Assembly (NCBI GenBank): GCA_018902755.1
Contig: JAHIQI010000043.1
Coordinates: 29,725 to 93,724 of the forward strand
DNA length: 64,000 nucleotides
From: Pseudomonadota bacterium
Lineage (GTDB): Bacteria > Desulfobacterota > Desulfarculia > Desulfarculales > Desulfarculaceae
Reading direction: 5' to 3'
In this document: piece by piece, positions 51,310-58,940 of the stretch
Position numbering within the stretch: the first letter of the stretch is position 1
How the letters are laid out: every line of letters starts with the position of its first letter
The notes under the pieces: generated by a model
Seen by the model: only the letters and a program-made list of their open reading frames with translations
Databases searched by the model: none
Told to the model about the DNA's origin: nothing
Position numbers and translations under genes: made by a program

Positions 51310-51338
51310 AAAAAAAGGCGGCCCCGTGGGGCCGCCTT
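51310..51338 (-). terminator. Intrinsic terminator after the universal stress protein gene
   Basis: On the minus strand AAGGCGGCCCC / GGGGCCGCCTT with a very short loop is followed by T residues. It lies 25 bases after the Usp stop, so it ends the TetR-Usp operon before the Fe-S protein gene. Confidence 0.88.
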
Positions 51339-51362
51339 CGTTAGAAGCCTTGGCTGTGTCGT

Positions 51363-51812
51363 CTACCGGCTCACCGGCCGTCGCACGATGAGGCAGGCGC
51401 AGGAGGCCCGACGGCTCACCCGCTCGGCCGTGGAGCCCAAAAGCACCAGGCCCACCCCGCTGAGGCCCTCGGCCCCCATGACCACCAGGTCGGCCCCGAA
51501 CTCGTTTAGCTCGTCCAATATCTCGATGCTGGGCAGGCCCCGCCTGAGGCGCACCTCCACCGGGTAGCCGCCGCTGCGCCCCACGTAGCTTTCCTGCATC
51601 TGTTTGCCCAGGCGCTCCTTGAGCTCCTCTTTGCTCAGGCGGCGGGCGGCCCGGGGCTTTTCGCCGGGCACCACCGGGGCGCCCGAGTGCACCACGTGCA
51701 GCAGGGTCAGGCGGGACTGGTTGTCCCTGGCCAAACCCAGGGCGGTGTCAAAGGCCTCCAGGGCCTGATCGCTGAAGTCCAGGCAGCAGACTATATGCTT
51801 GTAAAGTGACAA
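51363..51812 (-). CDS. Universal stress protein (UspA family)
   Basis: 149 aa. TTG start immediately adjacent to the TetR stop. Usp fold with IVCCLDFSDQALEAFDTAL (about 7), LTLLHVVHSG (about 35), and the ATP-binding loop VMGAEGLSGVGLVLLGSTAERV (two halves, about 111-132; G-x2-G-x9-GS/T pattern). Likely ATP-binding stress protein. Coupled expression with TetR implies control by that regulator. Confidence 0.85.
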   Translation of the reverse strand: MSLYKHIVCCLDFSDQALEAFDTALGLARDNQSRLTLLHVVHSGAPVVPGEKPRAARRLSKEELKERLGKQMQESYVGRSGGYPVEVRLRRGLPSIEILDELNEFGADLVVMGAEGLSGVGLVLLGSTAERVSRRASCACLIVRRPVSR

Positions 51813-52424
51813 CTACGCCCTGACCATGGCCGCAAACAGGTCTTGCTGGCGAGTGAGGAACTTTTCGAAGCTGAGCTCCCGCTTCTTGAAGTGCCAACGC
51901 TTCAGGGCCCAGCTATGCCCGGCCATTACGATATCGTAGGCGGCCAGGTCGGTGTCCATCACCCGGAACTCGCCGGAGGCCACGCCGTCGTCCAGGATGG
52001 CCTTGAACACCTCCACCACGTCGATCTCCAGTTGCATGATGCGCTTGCGGCCCTCCCTGTCCAGGGTGAGCGAGTCGCGATAAACCAGGGTCACCTTGGC
52101 CGCGTCGCTCTCCACCACCCGGTAGAACTGGGTTATGGCCTCCAGCAGGCGGTCCAGGGCCGGGGCTCCCTCCACCACGCTGGTCATTACCCCCTTGCAG
52201 AACTTGGCCTGCAACCGCTCCATGATCAGCAGCATGATGTCGGCGGGCTTCTTCACGAACTGGTAGGCCACCGGCACGCTGAGGCCCGAGGCCGCGGCGA
52301 TTTCCTCTACCGTGGCCGAGCGGCCCTTTTTTTCATACAAACGGGCCGCGGCCTCGGCCACGCGGTCGCGCATCTGCTCCAGTTCCTTATCGCCGCCATT
52401 TTGGGCCGGCTTGCATTCCACCAT
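51813..52424 (-). CDS. TetR/AcrR family transcriptional regulator
   Basis: 203 aa; ATG at 52424 is preceded by AGGAGG. HTH in the N-terminal domain: RVAEAAARLYEKKGRSATVEEIAAASGLSVPVAYQFVKK (in parts, about 20-58). The C-terminal ligand domain is of the TetR_C type. It is transcribed with a universal stress protein. The palindrome overlapping its own -10 suggests autoregulation. Confidence 0.85.
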   Translation of the reverse strand: MVECKPAQNGGDKELEQMRDRVAEAAARLYEKKGRSATVEEIAAASGLSVPVAYQFVKKPADIMLLIMERLQAKFCKGVMTSVVEGAPALDRLLEAITQFYRVVESDAAKVTLVYRDSLTLDREGRKRIMQLEIDVVEVFKAILDDGVASGEFRVMDTDLAAYDIVMAGHSWALKRWHFKKRELSFEKFLTRQQDLFAAMVRA

Positions 52425-52454
52425 CTCAGCCTCCTGTATGGATAAGGGACTTTC

Positions 52455-52468
52455 TAATTTCAATTATA
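52455..52468 (-). promoter_or_regulatory. TetR-gene promoter -10 with overlapping palindrome
   Basis: On the minus strand TATAAT (52468-52463) is a perfect -10. The inverted repeat TAATT-TC-AATTA (52455-52466 on plus) overlaps it. No good -35 was seen. Candidate operator. Confidence 0.4.
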
Positions 52469-52496
52469 TCCCCAAGCACTCCCGGCGCGGGCCATT

Positions 52497-52730
52497 TTAG
52501 ACCGTGGCCAGCAGGTGCTTGAGCCTGTCCGGGCCCAGGCCGGTCTCCCTGGCTATGGCCGCCAGGGTCCCCTTGGCTATCTCATGGTGTTCGGGCACGG
52601 TGAGCCTGCGGTGGGGCGGGCGGGCGCGCCTGAGCACCACGTGGCTGCCCTTTTGGTGGCTGGGCTCGTAGCCCACCCCGGCCAGGGCCTTGATGACCTC
52701 GCGCCCCGAGACCACCGGCCAGCCGTTCAT
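52497..52730 (-). CDS. hicA: HicA-type toxin (mRNA interferase)
   Basis: 77 aa. ATG overlaps the hicB stop (ATGA). dsRBD-like fold with VSGREVIKALAGVGYEPSHQKGSHVVLRR (in parts) where the catalytic His of GSH is present, followed by VPEHHEIAKGTLAAIARETGL, the standard HicA C-terminal pattern. It is predicted to be the toxin of the type II pair. Here it follows hicB, the reverse of the common order. Confidence 0.88.
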   Translation of the reverse strand: MNGWPVVSGREVIKALAGVGYEPSHQKGSHVVLRRARPPHRRLTVPEHHEIAKGTLAAIARETGLGPDRLKHLLATV

Positions 52731-52933
52731 GAGCCTTGCTCCAGGCCCAGGCAGTCGGCCAGCTTCTCGCCCCTTAGCTCCAGGCACTCACGAAAGGCCT
52801 CCACCGCCTCGGCCAGGTTGGCGCGGGCCTCCTCCTGGGTGGCTCCCTGGCTGATGCAGCCGGGCAGTCCGGGACAAAAGGCCACCCACACTCCATCCTG
52901 GTCCTGCTCAAAAACCATTCGCGGCTGGTTCAT
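52727..52933 (-). CDS. hicB: HicB-type antitoxin (short form)
   Basis: 68 aa. Partial RNase H-like HicB fold: DGVWVAFCPGLPGCISQGATQEEARANLAEAVEAF (in parts, about 13-50), which contains the family signature PGLPGC...G.T.EEA..N..EA. It is the short form without a C-terminal DNA-binding domain, so autoregulation may differ from classical HicB. Gap of 8 bases to the upstream gene, so the pair may be read with the glycosyltransferase operon. Confidence 0.85.
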   Translation of the reverse strand: MNQPRMVFEQDQDGVWVAFCPGLPGCISQGATQEEARANLAEAVEAFRECLELRGEKLADCLGLEQGS

Positions 52934-52941
52934 GCTAAGCC

Positions 52942-53277
52942 TCAGGGGGACAGAAGCACCTGGTCCCCAAAACTTTCCTTCAGCGCACTTTTCAGGGCCT
53001 GGGCCTGCTCCGGCCCCTGGAACTCAATCATCAGCTCGCCGCCCTCGCCCACCACCAGGCGTCCGAAGCGCTCCACCACCGGCTGGATCTCGCCGGGGTC
53101 CACGGTCCACCAGCCCTTGGTGCGGCGCAGCAGCTCGGGGCCCTTGAGGCGGCGGGGGGTGACCAGGTCGATGTTCCGGAACCAGGCGTCCCAGCCGATC
53201 TGGGCCGGGGCGCGCAGCACCGGGCTGACCGGGTCGTGGTAGATGCGGCAGCGGCCGAACAGGCGGTGGCGGATCAC
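52942..53277 (-). CDS. Conserved hypothetical protein (111 aa)
   Basis: GTG start overlapping the preceding stop (GTGA). Sequence starts MIRHRLFGRCRIYHD and includes RRLKGPELLRRTKGWWTVDPGEIQP. No known domain. Overlap with the neighbouring gene supports a real coding sequence and coupling. Function unknown. Confidence 0.6.
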   Translation of the reverse strand: MIRHRLFGRCRIYHDPVSPVLRAPAQIGWDAWFRNIDLVTPRRLKGPELLRRTKGWWTVDPGEIQPVVERFGRLVVGEGGELMIEFQGPEQAQALKSALKESFGDQVLLSP

Positions 53278-53612
53278 CGGGCCACCTCCCCCAGCACCCG
53301 CTCCAGGTCCGGGTCCACGGGCAACTCGCCGGGCGGCACTGGGCGGCCCGCCGAAGCCAGGGCCCGGCCCAGGGCCAGGAGATAGAGCCGGGCGGCCTGC
53401 TCCGGCCCTCTCACCAGCCCCTGGGCGGCGGCCCGGGGCCAGGCGGCCTGGAACAAACGCAGGGCCCCTTCCCGCCAGGCGCGCAGCTCCGGGTCCAGGG
53501 CAGAGACGCCCAGCCGGGCCAAAAGCTCGGCCTGGGCCGCCTCGACGGCCGCGAAGACCCGGCGCATGGCCCGCACCGAGGGGTCGGCCCCAAAGGTGTC
53601 CGGCTGGCTCAC
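53274..53612 (-). CDS. Conserved hypothetical helical protein (112 aa)
   Basis: GTG start (53612) overlapping the glycosyltransferase stop (GTGA); longer frames would run inside the glycosyltransferase gene. Nearly all helical, Ala/Leu/Arg-rich, no motif recognised. Function unknown; coupling with the glycosyltransferase suggests a related task. Confidence 0.6.
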   Translation of the reverse strand: MSQPDTFGADPSVRAMRRVFAAVEAAQAELLARLGVSALDPELRAWREGALRLFQAAWPRAAAQGLVRGPEQAARLYLLALGRALASAGRPVPPGELPVDPDLERVLGEVAR

Positions 53613-54781
53613 GCCGCCTCCCGGTCCAAAACTTGTTGGTAGATTTCCCCCAAACGCTCCATCAAATCTTCCCGCTTCATATGCCGGGCCACCCAGGCCC
53701 GCCCCGCCCGCCCCATGCGCCGGGCCCCATCGGGATCGGCGGCCAGGGCGGCGGCCGCCCGGGCCAGGGCCGGGGCGTCGCCGGGCGGCACCAGATGGCC
53801 GTGCTCGCCGGGGCGCAGCCACTCGGCCACCCCGCCCACATCGGCCCCCACCACCGGGGTGCCCTGGGCCAAGGCCTCCAGGCCCACGATGCCCCAGGGC
53901 TCGGCCCACAGGCTGGGCAGCCACAGGCTGAGCGCGCCGGACAAAAGACGGCTCATCCTAGCACGATCGGCCCAGCCTTCAAAGTGCAGCCTGGCGCCCG
54001 AAGCCTGGGCCGCCTGGGCCAATTCTCCGGCTAGGGGGCCGTCGCCCGCTATGCGCAAGGGCACGGGATGCTTGAGCAACTTTGCGGCCTCCAAGGCCTG
54101 GGCCACCCCCTTGCGCCCCACCAGGCGACCGGCCAGCAGGTGGTAGCCCCGTCCCCGGCCCGGCGCGGCGGGCGGCAGGTCCACCGGAGGGGGCAGGACG
54201 CGGATGCGCTCCGGGTCAACTCCCGTCAGGGCCAGCTCTCGGGCCATGTAGCGGCTGAGCACCAGCACCTGGGCCATGCCCCCCAGGGCGTCCAGACGGC
54301 GGCGGGTCAGGGCCAGCATGCGCCGCCCGTAGTCGGGCTGGTCGAAGCAGGCCAGGCATGACTCTCCCAAGGGCTCGGCGCAGGGGCGGCCGTCTGGGGT
54401 CAGCTTTCCCCGGCCGGGGCAGAACAGGCGGTGGTCCTGCACGGTCATCACCGTGGGGGCGCCGGCGGCGGCCAGGTCCAGGAGGGCCGGGTCCATGAGG
54501 TTGTGCACGTGGATGAGATCGGGGGCGAAGCCCTCAATGGCCTGAGCCAGGCGGCGGCGGGCGGCCCCCTCCCCCCGCTGGTGCAGGCCCCGGCGGGCCA
54601 GGCCCTTCACCCTGAGCCAGGGGCCGACGGACCGGCGCTCGCCCTCGGGCAGCGAGCCGTCGTCGAAACCCACCGCCAGCAGGGTCTGGCAGCGCCCCTG
54701 CTGGTGCTTGAGCAGGCTGATGAGGTGGCGCTCCGCCCCGCCCCGGGCGGAAAGACGCTCATGTAGGTGCATCAGGCGCAT
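53609..54781 (-). CDS. Family 4 glycosyltransferase (GT-B fold)
   Basis: 390 aa. N-terminal acceptor domain with LSARGGAERHLISLLKH (about 10-26), LIHVHNLMDPALL (about 90). A Cys cluster (CFDQPD region, about 145, with FCPGRGK) is like glycosyltransferases of this subgroup. C-terminal donor domain with AGRLVGRKGVAQALEA (about 216), and the GT4 EPWGIVGLEALAQGTPVVG motif (E-x7-E, about 290). First gene of a short operon. Likely transfers a sugar to a surface glycan; substrate unknown. Confidence 0.88.
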   Translation of the reverse strand: MRLMHLHERLSARGGAERHLISLLKHQQGRCQTLLAVGFDDGSLPEGERRSVGPWLRVKGLARRGLHQRGEGAARRRLAQAIEGFAPDLIHVHNLMDPALLDLAAAGAPTVMTVQDHRLFCPGRGKLTPDGRPCAEPLGESCLACFDQPDYGRRMLALTRRRLDALGGMAQVLVLSRYMARELALTGVDPERIRVLPPPVDLPPAAPGRGRGYHLLAGRLVGRKGVAQALEAAKLLKHPVPLRIAGDGPLAGELAQAAQASGARLHFEGWADRARMSRLLSGALSLWLPSLWAEPWGIVGLEALAQGTPVVGADVGGVAEWLRPGEHGHLVPPGDAPALARAAAALAADPDGARRMGRAGRAWVARHMKREDLMERLGEIYQQVLDREAA

Positions 54782-55292
54782 GTTTCTCCGGCTTCACGGC
54801 CCCAAACCCGGCCAGGGCCGATTCTTTGGCCCCAGCGGGCATGCCCGGAGCCAAAGCTAGGAATTACAAACCCTTATAACCCGCCAGCGCTTCAGGAACA
54901 AGCTTTACATAATTGTAAGCCAGACCCGCTTGGGGATAATTGGCATGTTATTAGTAATGGCAATGAGTTACATGTCTATTGGTAGTGGTTACTGATCTTT
55001 TGCTAAAAATCCAAATTGAGGGTTGACTCCACCATATCTTGTGGGTCAAGATAAGGGCCGTACAACATAGCGGGTGCGAGGCGGCCTTTGGGAGTCGCTG
55101 AATTTCGGGAGGGACTCGGTGATGCAAACAGGTGAAAAAACTGGAAACCGCCGACCGACCCCCGAAGCGGGCCCAATGGACGATATGCAGGCGAAGGATG
55201 TGACCAGGATAGCACCGGGCATCTCCTTCGGCAAACCCCACTTCCGGGTGGTCCGCTAGGTAACAGTGGCCCCTGACGGCAGGAGAAAATAG
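54782..55292. other. Long intergenic region ahead of nrdD
   Basis: The first half (to about 55020) is AT-rich for this genome with short repeats such as TTAGTAATGGCAATGAGTTAC fragments. The second half is GC-rich. A 61-codon open frame (55074-55259) crosses it, without a ribosome site; I do not call it a gene. No riboswitch class was recognised. A possible NrdR box is listed separately. Confidence 0.4.
55023..55045 (+). promoter_or_regulatory. Possible NrdR box within a candidate nrdD promoter
   Basis: TTGACT (55023-55028) is followed by CCACCATATCTTGTGG (55029-55044), which resembles the dyad ACAnnATATnTTGTG of known NrdR boxes. NrdR sites normally come as two boxes 31-32 bp apart; the second expected box is only a poor match (ACAACATAGCGGG near 55062). 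Confidence 0.35.
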
Positions 55293-57434
55293 ATGGCCGA
55301 GCTCAAGGTAGTGGAAGGCAGCAAAAAGGATCCCATCCTCAGCTCCGAAACCACTGACATGGCCCTTTTTGTGCGCACCAGCGCCGAGGAGATGGACTCC
55401 TGGGACCGGGCGCGCATAGAGGAGGCCCTGATCCGGGAGACCCAGCTTGACGACATCACCGCCAAGGAAATCTCCACCGAGGTGGAGCAGCAGATTTCCA
55501 AGGCGGGCATCAAGATGGTCACCGCCCCCCTGATTCGTGAGTTGGTCAACACCAAGCTCATCGAACGGGGCCTGGAGCACGAGCGCCTCAGGCACACCCG
55601 TTTGGGCGTGCCGCTGTACGACGTGGACAATATGCTGCGCCTGCCCAACAAGGAGAACGCCAACGTTCCCCACGGGCCCGAGGCCACCAACCTCACCCTG
55701 GCCGAGAACATCAAGAAGGAATACGCCCTGATCAGCGTGTTCAGCCAGGAGGTGGGCGACGCCCACATGCGCGGCGACCTGCACCTGCACGACCTGGGCT
55801 TCGTGGACCGGCCCTACTGCTCGGGCCAGAGCCTGGAATACATCAAGAAATACGGCCTGAACCTGCCGGCCAGCCTGGCCTTGGCCAAACCGGCCAAGCA
55901 CCCCGAGGTGCTCCTGGCCCACATGGTCAAGTTCGCGGCCGCCCTGCAGTCCAACTTCGCCGGGGCCATCGGCTGGGACGCGGTGAACCTGTTCTTCGCG
56001 CCCTACCTGGAAGGCCTGAGCGACAAGGCGGTGAAGCAGCTGGCCCAGATACTCATCTTCGAGTTCAGCCAGCAGGCGGTGGCCCGGGGAGGCCAGGCCA
56101 TATTCACCGACATCAACCTGTACTGGGAAGTCCCCAAGCACTTCGAGGACGTGCCGGCCATCGGCCCCAACGGCGAATACACCGGCAAAACCTACGCCGA
56201 GTACGAGAAAGAGGCCCAGCGCTTCGTGTGGAAGCTCTTCGAGGTCTACAAGGAAGGCGACGGCGCGGGCCGCCCCTTCTTCTTCCCCAAGCCGTTGGTG
56301 CACATCACCGAGAAGTTCTTCCAGACCGAAGGCCACATGGACTTCCTGCACCACATCTGCGACGTGGCCGCGGACAAGGGCAACACCTACTTCGTCTTCG
56401 ACCGGGGCGAGACCGCCAAGATCTCCGAGTGCTGCCGCCTTTCCTTCAAGCTGGAAAAGAGCGACATAGACGACGCCAAGACCCCCTGGAAGATGCGCTA
56501 CAGCGCCCTGCAGAACGTGACCATCAACCTGCCGCGCATCGCCTACGAGGCGGCGGGCGACGACACCAAGCTGTTCCAGATCCTGCGCCAGCGGGTGCGC
56601 CTGGCGGCCCAGGCCCATCTGCAAAAGAAAAAGTTCATCGAGCGCCTACTCAGCTTCGGCAACCAGGGCCCCCTGGCTCTGCTGGCCATGGAGCTGGACG
56701 GCACGCCCTACCTCAGGATGCACCGGGTCACCTACCTCATCGGCATGGTGGGGCTCAACGAGATGGTGATCGAGCACATGGGCCAGGAACTGCACGAGTC
56801 CGAGGAGGCCATGAAGTTCGGCCTGAAGATCATCGCCCAGATGAAATACCTGTGCGACGAATACGCCGAGCGCGAGGGCATGCGCTTCGTGCTGGAGCAG
56901 ACCCCGGCCGAGTCCACCGCCTACCGCTTCGCCAAGCTGGACCTCAAGCACTTTGCCGACAAAGCCAAGCACGCGGTCAAGGGCGACCTGTTCACCGGCG
57001 AGGTGTATTACACCAACTCCACCCTGTTCAACGTGGCCTCCCACACCAACCCCATTGAGAGGGTCAAGCTGGAAGGGCGCTTCCATCCCCTGATCGAGGC
57101 CGGAGCCATTACCCACGTGTGGCTGGGCGAGCAGCGCCCCTCCAAGGAGTCCCTGGCCAACTTCGTCATAAAGATCTTCCGCGAGACCAAGAACGACCAG
57201 GTGGCCTTCAGCCCCGAGTTCTCCTGCTGCAAAACCTGCCAGCAGAACCACCGGGGTCTGTTGGACACCTGCCCCTCCTGCGGCAGCGACCAGATGGACC
57301 ACATCACCCGCATCACCGGCTACTTCACCCGCGTCTCCTCCTGGAACAAGGGCAAGCTGGGCGAGCTGCGGGACCGCTGGCGCAACCAGGGATTTTTCAG
57401 CGCCCCGCCGCAGGACGAGGCCAAGGCCGGTTAG
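55293..57434 (+). CDS. nrdD: Anaerobic (class III) ribonucleoside-triphosphate reductase
   Basis: 713 aa. AGGAG precedes the ATG. N-terminal ATP-cone-like regulatory region (about 25-100), then the glycyl-radical reductase barrel with HDLGFVDRPYCSGQ (about 164-177) and ISECCRLSFKLE (about 372). Near the C-terminus a zinc ribbon CCKTCQQ...CPSCGSD (about 647-668) precedes the glycyl-radical loop ITGYFTRVSSWNKGKLGEL (about 674-692). The enzyme makes dNTPs in the absence of oxygen and is activated by NrdG, encoded two genes on. Confidence 0.96.
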   Translation: MAELKVVEGSKKDPILSSETTDMALFVRTSAEEMDSWDRARIEEALIRETQLDDITAKEISTEVEQQISKAGIKMVTAPLIRELVNTKLIERGLEHERLRHTRLGVPLYDVDNMLRLPNKENANVPHGPEATNLTLAENIKKEYALISVFSQEVGDAHMRGDLHLHDLGFVDRPYCSGQSLEYIKKYGLNLPASLALAKPAKHPEVLLAHMVKFAAALQSNFAGAIGWDAVNLFFAPYLEGLSDKAVKQLAQILIFEFSQQAVARGGQAIFTDINLYWEVPKHFEDVPAIGPNGEYTGKTYAEYEKEAQRFVWKLFEVYKEGDGAGRPFFFPKPLVHITEKFFQTEGHMDFLHHICDVAADKGNTYFVFDRGETAKISECCRLSFKLEKSDIDDAKTPWKMRYSALQNVTINLPRIAYEAAGDDTKLFQILRQRVRLAAQAHLQKKKFIERLLSFGNQGPLALLAMELDGTPYLRMHRVTYLIGMVGLNEMVIEHMGQELHESEEAMKFGLKIIAQMKYLCDEYAEREGMRFVLEQTPAESTAYRFAKLDLKHFADKAKHAVKGDLFTGEVYYTNSTLFNVASHTNPIERVKLEGRFHPLIEAGAITHVWLGEQRPSKESLANFVIKIFRETKNDQVAFSPEFSCCKTCQQNHRGLLDTCPSCGSDQMDHITRITGYFTRVSSWNKGKLGELRDRWRNQGFFSAPPQDEAKAG

Positions 57435-57449
57435 TTAGTTTGGGACAGG

Positions 57450-57660
57450 CTGGGGAGAGCTTCTTGCCCCCCGCCCCCCGCAAAGGATGGTTAATGAAGG
57501 CGACTTCAAGCCACCGCCCAACTCGCAGGGAAATTTTCCCGCGTGCCGGCCAGGCCGCAGGCCTGAGCCAGCGCGGGGAAATTTCGCGGAGTTTTTTGGG
57601 AGGGGGTTTGGGGGAGGCCTTTTTTGCAAAAAAGGGCTCCCCCATGCAAGCCCTAACCCT
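57450..57660 (+). other. Hairpin-rich gap between nrdD and the glutaredoxin-like gene
   Basis: No gene. Contains a near-perfect 14-bp inverted repeat GAAATTTTCCCGCG (57532-57545) / CGCGGGGAAATTTC (57579-57592, one G-T pair), then T6, a G-rich run, and an 18-bp perfect palindrome CCTTTTTTGCAAAAAAGG (57619-57636). The latter type with poly-G on one side resembles recurrent terminator elements of this group (from memory). It may cause partial termination inside the operon. Confidence 0.45.
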
Positions 57661-57678
57661 AATAGGAGGGTCTGACGT

Positions 57679-57927
57679 ATGACTCTATTCACCAAACCTG
57701 GTTGTGAGAAGTGCCACTACATCACCGGCAAGTTCGACATGGCTTCCTTGGGCATCGCCGTTGACGTGCTGAGCCCCGAGGACCCGGCGGCGTTGGCGCA
57801 TCTGGCCTGGCACGAGTTGGTGGAAGTAGCCGAAAAGGAGCTGCCCATTCTGGTGCTGGACGACTCCAGCCACATCAGCGGGGCGATCAAGATCAAGTCG
57901 TACCTCAAGACCATGGCCCATGCCTGA
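57679..57927 (+). CDS. Glutaredoxin/thioredoxin-like protein (82 aa)
   Basis: Starts ATG with AGGAGG upstream. N-terminal LFTKPGCEKCHYITGKF has the CxxC redox motif (CEKC, residues about 9-12) in a thioredoxin-fold context, and the cis-Pro appears as LPILVLDDSS (about 54). It is likely an electron donor for the anaerobic reductase, judged from its position between nrdD and nrdG. Stop overlaps the nrdG start by 8 bases. Confidence 0.8.
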   Translation: MTLFTKPGCEKCHYITGKFDMASLGIAVDVLSPEDPAALAHLAWHELVEVAEKELPILVLDDSSHISGAIKIKSYLKTMAHA

Positions 57928-58648
57928 CAGCGCGGCCGCGGCCCGCGCGCCCGAGCCGCCGGTGATCAAGGGCTTTATCGAGACCAGCTTTCTGGACTGG
58001 CGGGGGCTGATCTCGGCGGTTCTGTTTTTGCCGGGCTGCAACTTCGCCTGCCCCTATTGCCACAACTTCACCCTGGTCTCAGACCCGGACAGCCTGATGA
58101 CTTTCCCGCTGGACAGCGTCTTGGACCGGCTCAGGCCCTTCGTGGGCTGGATCGACGGGGTGGTTATCTCCGGCGGCGAGCCCACCCTGCATCCGGGCTT
58201 GGAAGAGCTGCTGGGGCAGATCCATGAGACCGGCTTCAAGGTGAAGCTGGACACCAACGGTTATCGGCCGGATGTGGTCAAGCGGGTGGTGGAGGCGGGC
58301 CTGGTGGACATGGTGGCCATGGACGTGAAGGCGCCGCTGGAGCCCCTGGCCTACCGCCGCAGTTGCGGCCGGGCCATCGAGGTGGACAAGGTGGCCGACA
58401 CCCTGGCCTACCTCAAGAGCTGCGGGGTGGCTCATGAGTTCCGCTCCACCATCTGTCCTTCCTGGCACGGCCCGGAAGAGCTGGGGCGCATGGCCCGGGC
58501 GGTGGAGGGGTGCATGAGCTGGACCTTGCAGGCCATGAACCCCGGCACGGCCTGGAACACCGAGGCGGTGGACGGGGCGGGGATGTTCAACGTCGAGGAG
58601 TTGGACGAGTTGCAAAAGAGCGTAGCTGATCCGGTCTGCCGGAGGTAG
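57920..58648 (+). CDS. nrdG: Anaerobic ribonucleotide reductase-activating protein (radical SAM)
   Basis: 242 aa. Radical-SAM motif CNFACPYC (about 42-49; CxxxCxxC), GGEP as SGGEPTLHPGLEELL (about 77), and KLDTNGYRPDVV (about 107). It generates the glycyl radical on NrdD with SAM. The stop codon TAG is directly followed by repeat copy D. Confidence 0.92.
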   Translation: MPDSAAAARAPEPPVIKGFIETSFLDWRGLISAVLFLPGCNFACPYCHNFTLVSDPDSLMTFPLDSVLDRLRPFVGWIDGVVISGGEPTLHPGLEELLGQIHETGFKVKLDTNGYRPDVVKRVVEAGLVDMVAMDVKAPLEPLAYRRSCGRAIEVDKVADTLAYLKSCGVAHEFRSTICPSWHGPEELGRMARAVEGCMSWTLQAMNPGTAWNTEAVDGAGMFNVEELDELQKSVADPVCRR

Positions 58649-58773
58649 GCCGGCTTCGCCAGACGCCAGCATGCTGCGTTACCGGCGTCGCTCCAGCCTC
58701 GATGTAGTTTCAGCTACGCCTCCGGCTGTCGCTCGACGGATGCCTTGCCTGCCGACGCCTGGCTGTGCCGGGC
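58649..58773 (+). repeat. Dispersed intergenic repeat, copy D
   Basis: 125-bp member of the family at 22070, 25708 and 30767. It begins GCCGGCTTCGCCAGAC right after the nrdG stop and ends CCTGGCTGTGCCGGGC. The centre carries GTAGTTTCAGCTAC. It lies in the convergent gap before the phosphatase gene. Shares 40 of 44 bases with copy A over one stretch. Confidence 0.82.
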
Positions 58774-58940
58774 AGGAGCAGCCTCCCGATAATCAAAGAA
58801 TAATTAAGAGACAGAGATAAAAAGAAAGTCCTTGGAAGGCCGGTCTTGTTTTGCGCTGGGCAAAGTTAGGGCCGCCTCCACTCGGCGGGACGGGGAGAAC
58901 CTAACGACAATATGACACAAATCAGCCCCCTACCCCTTTT
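58774..58940. other. Intergenic sequence
   Basis: AT-rich part (around 58790-58830) then GC-rich; no feature recognised. No T-run terminator for nrdG was seen apart from the repeat. Confidence 0.3.

Noticed and set aside
55074..55259. 61-codon open frame ahead of nrdD
   Set aside because: No ribosome binding site and no recognisable motif; more likely part of the leader. Would be reconsidered if conserved with a start codon in relatives.
54782..55292. Cobalamin riboswitch ahead of nrdD
   Set aside because: No B12-box-like GCCACTG motif in the right context, and the class III reductase is not cobalamin dependent.
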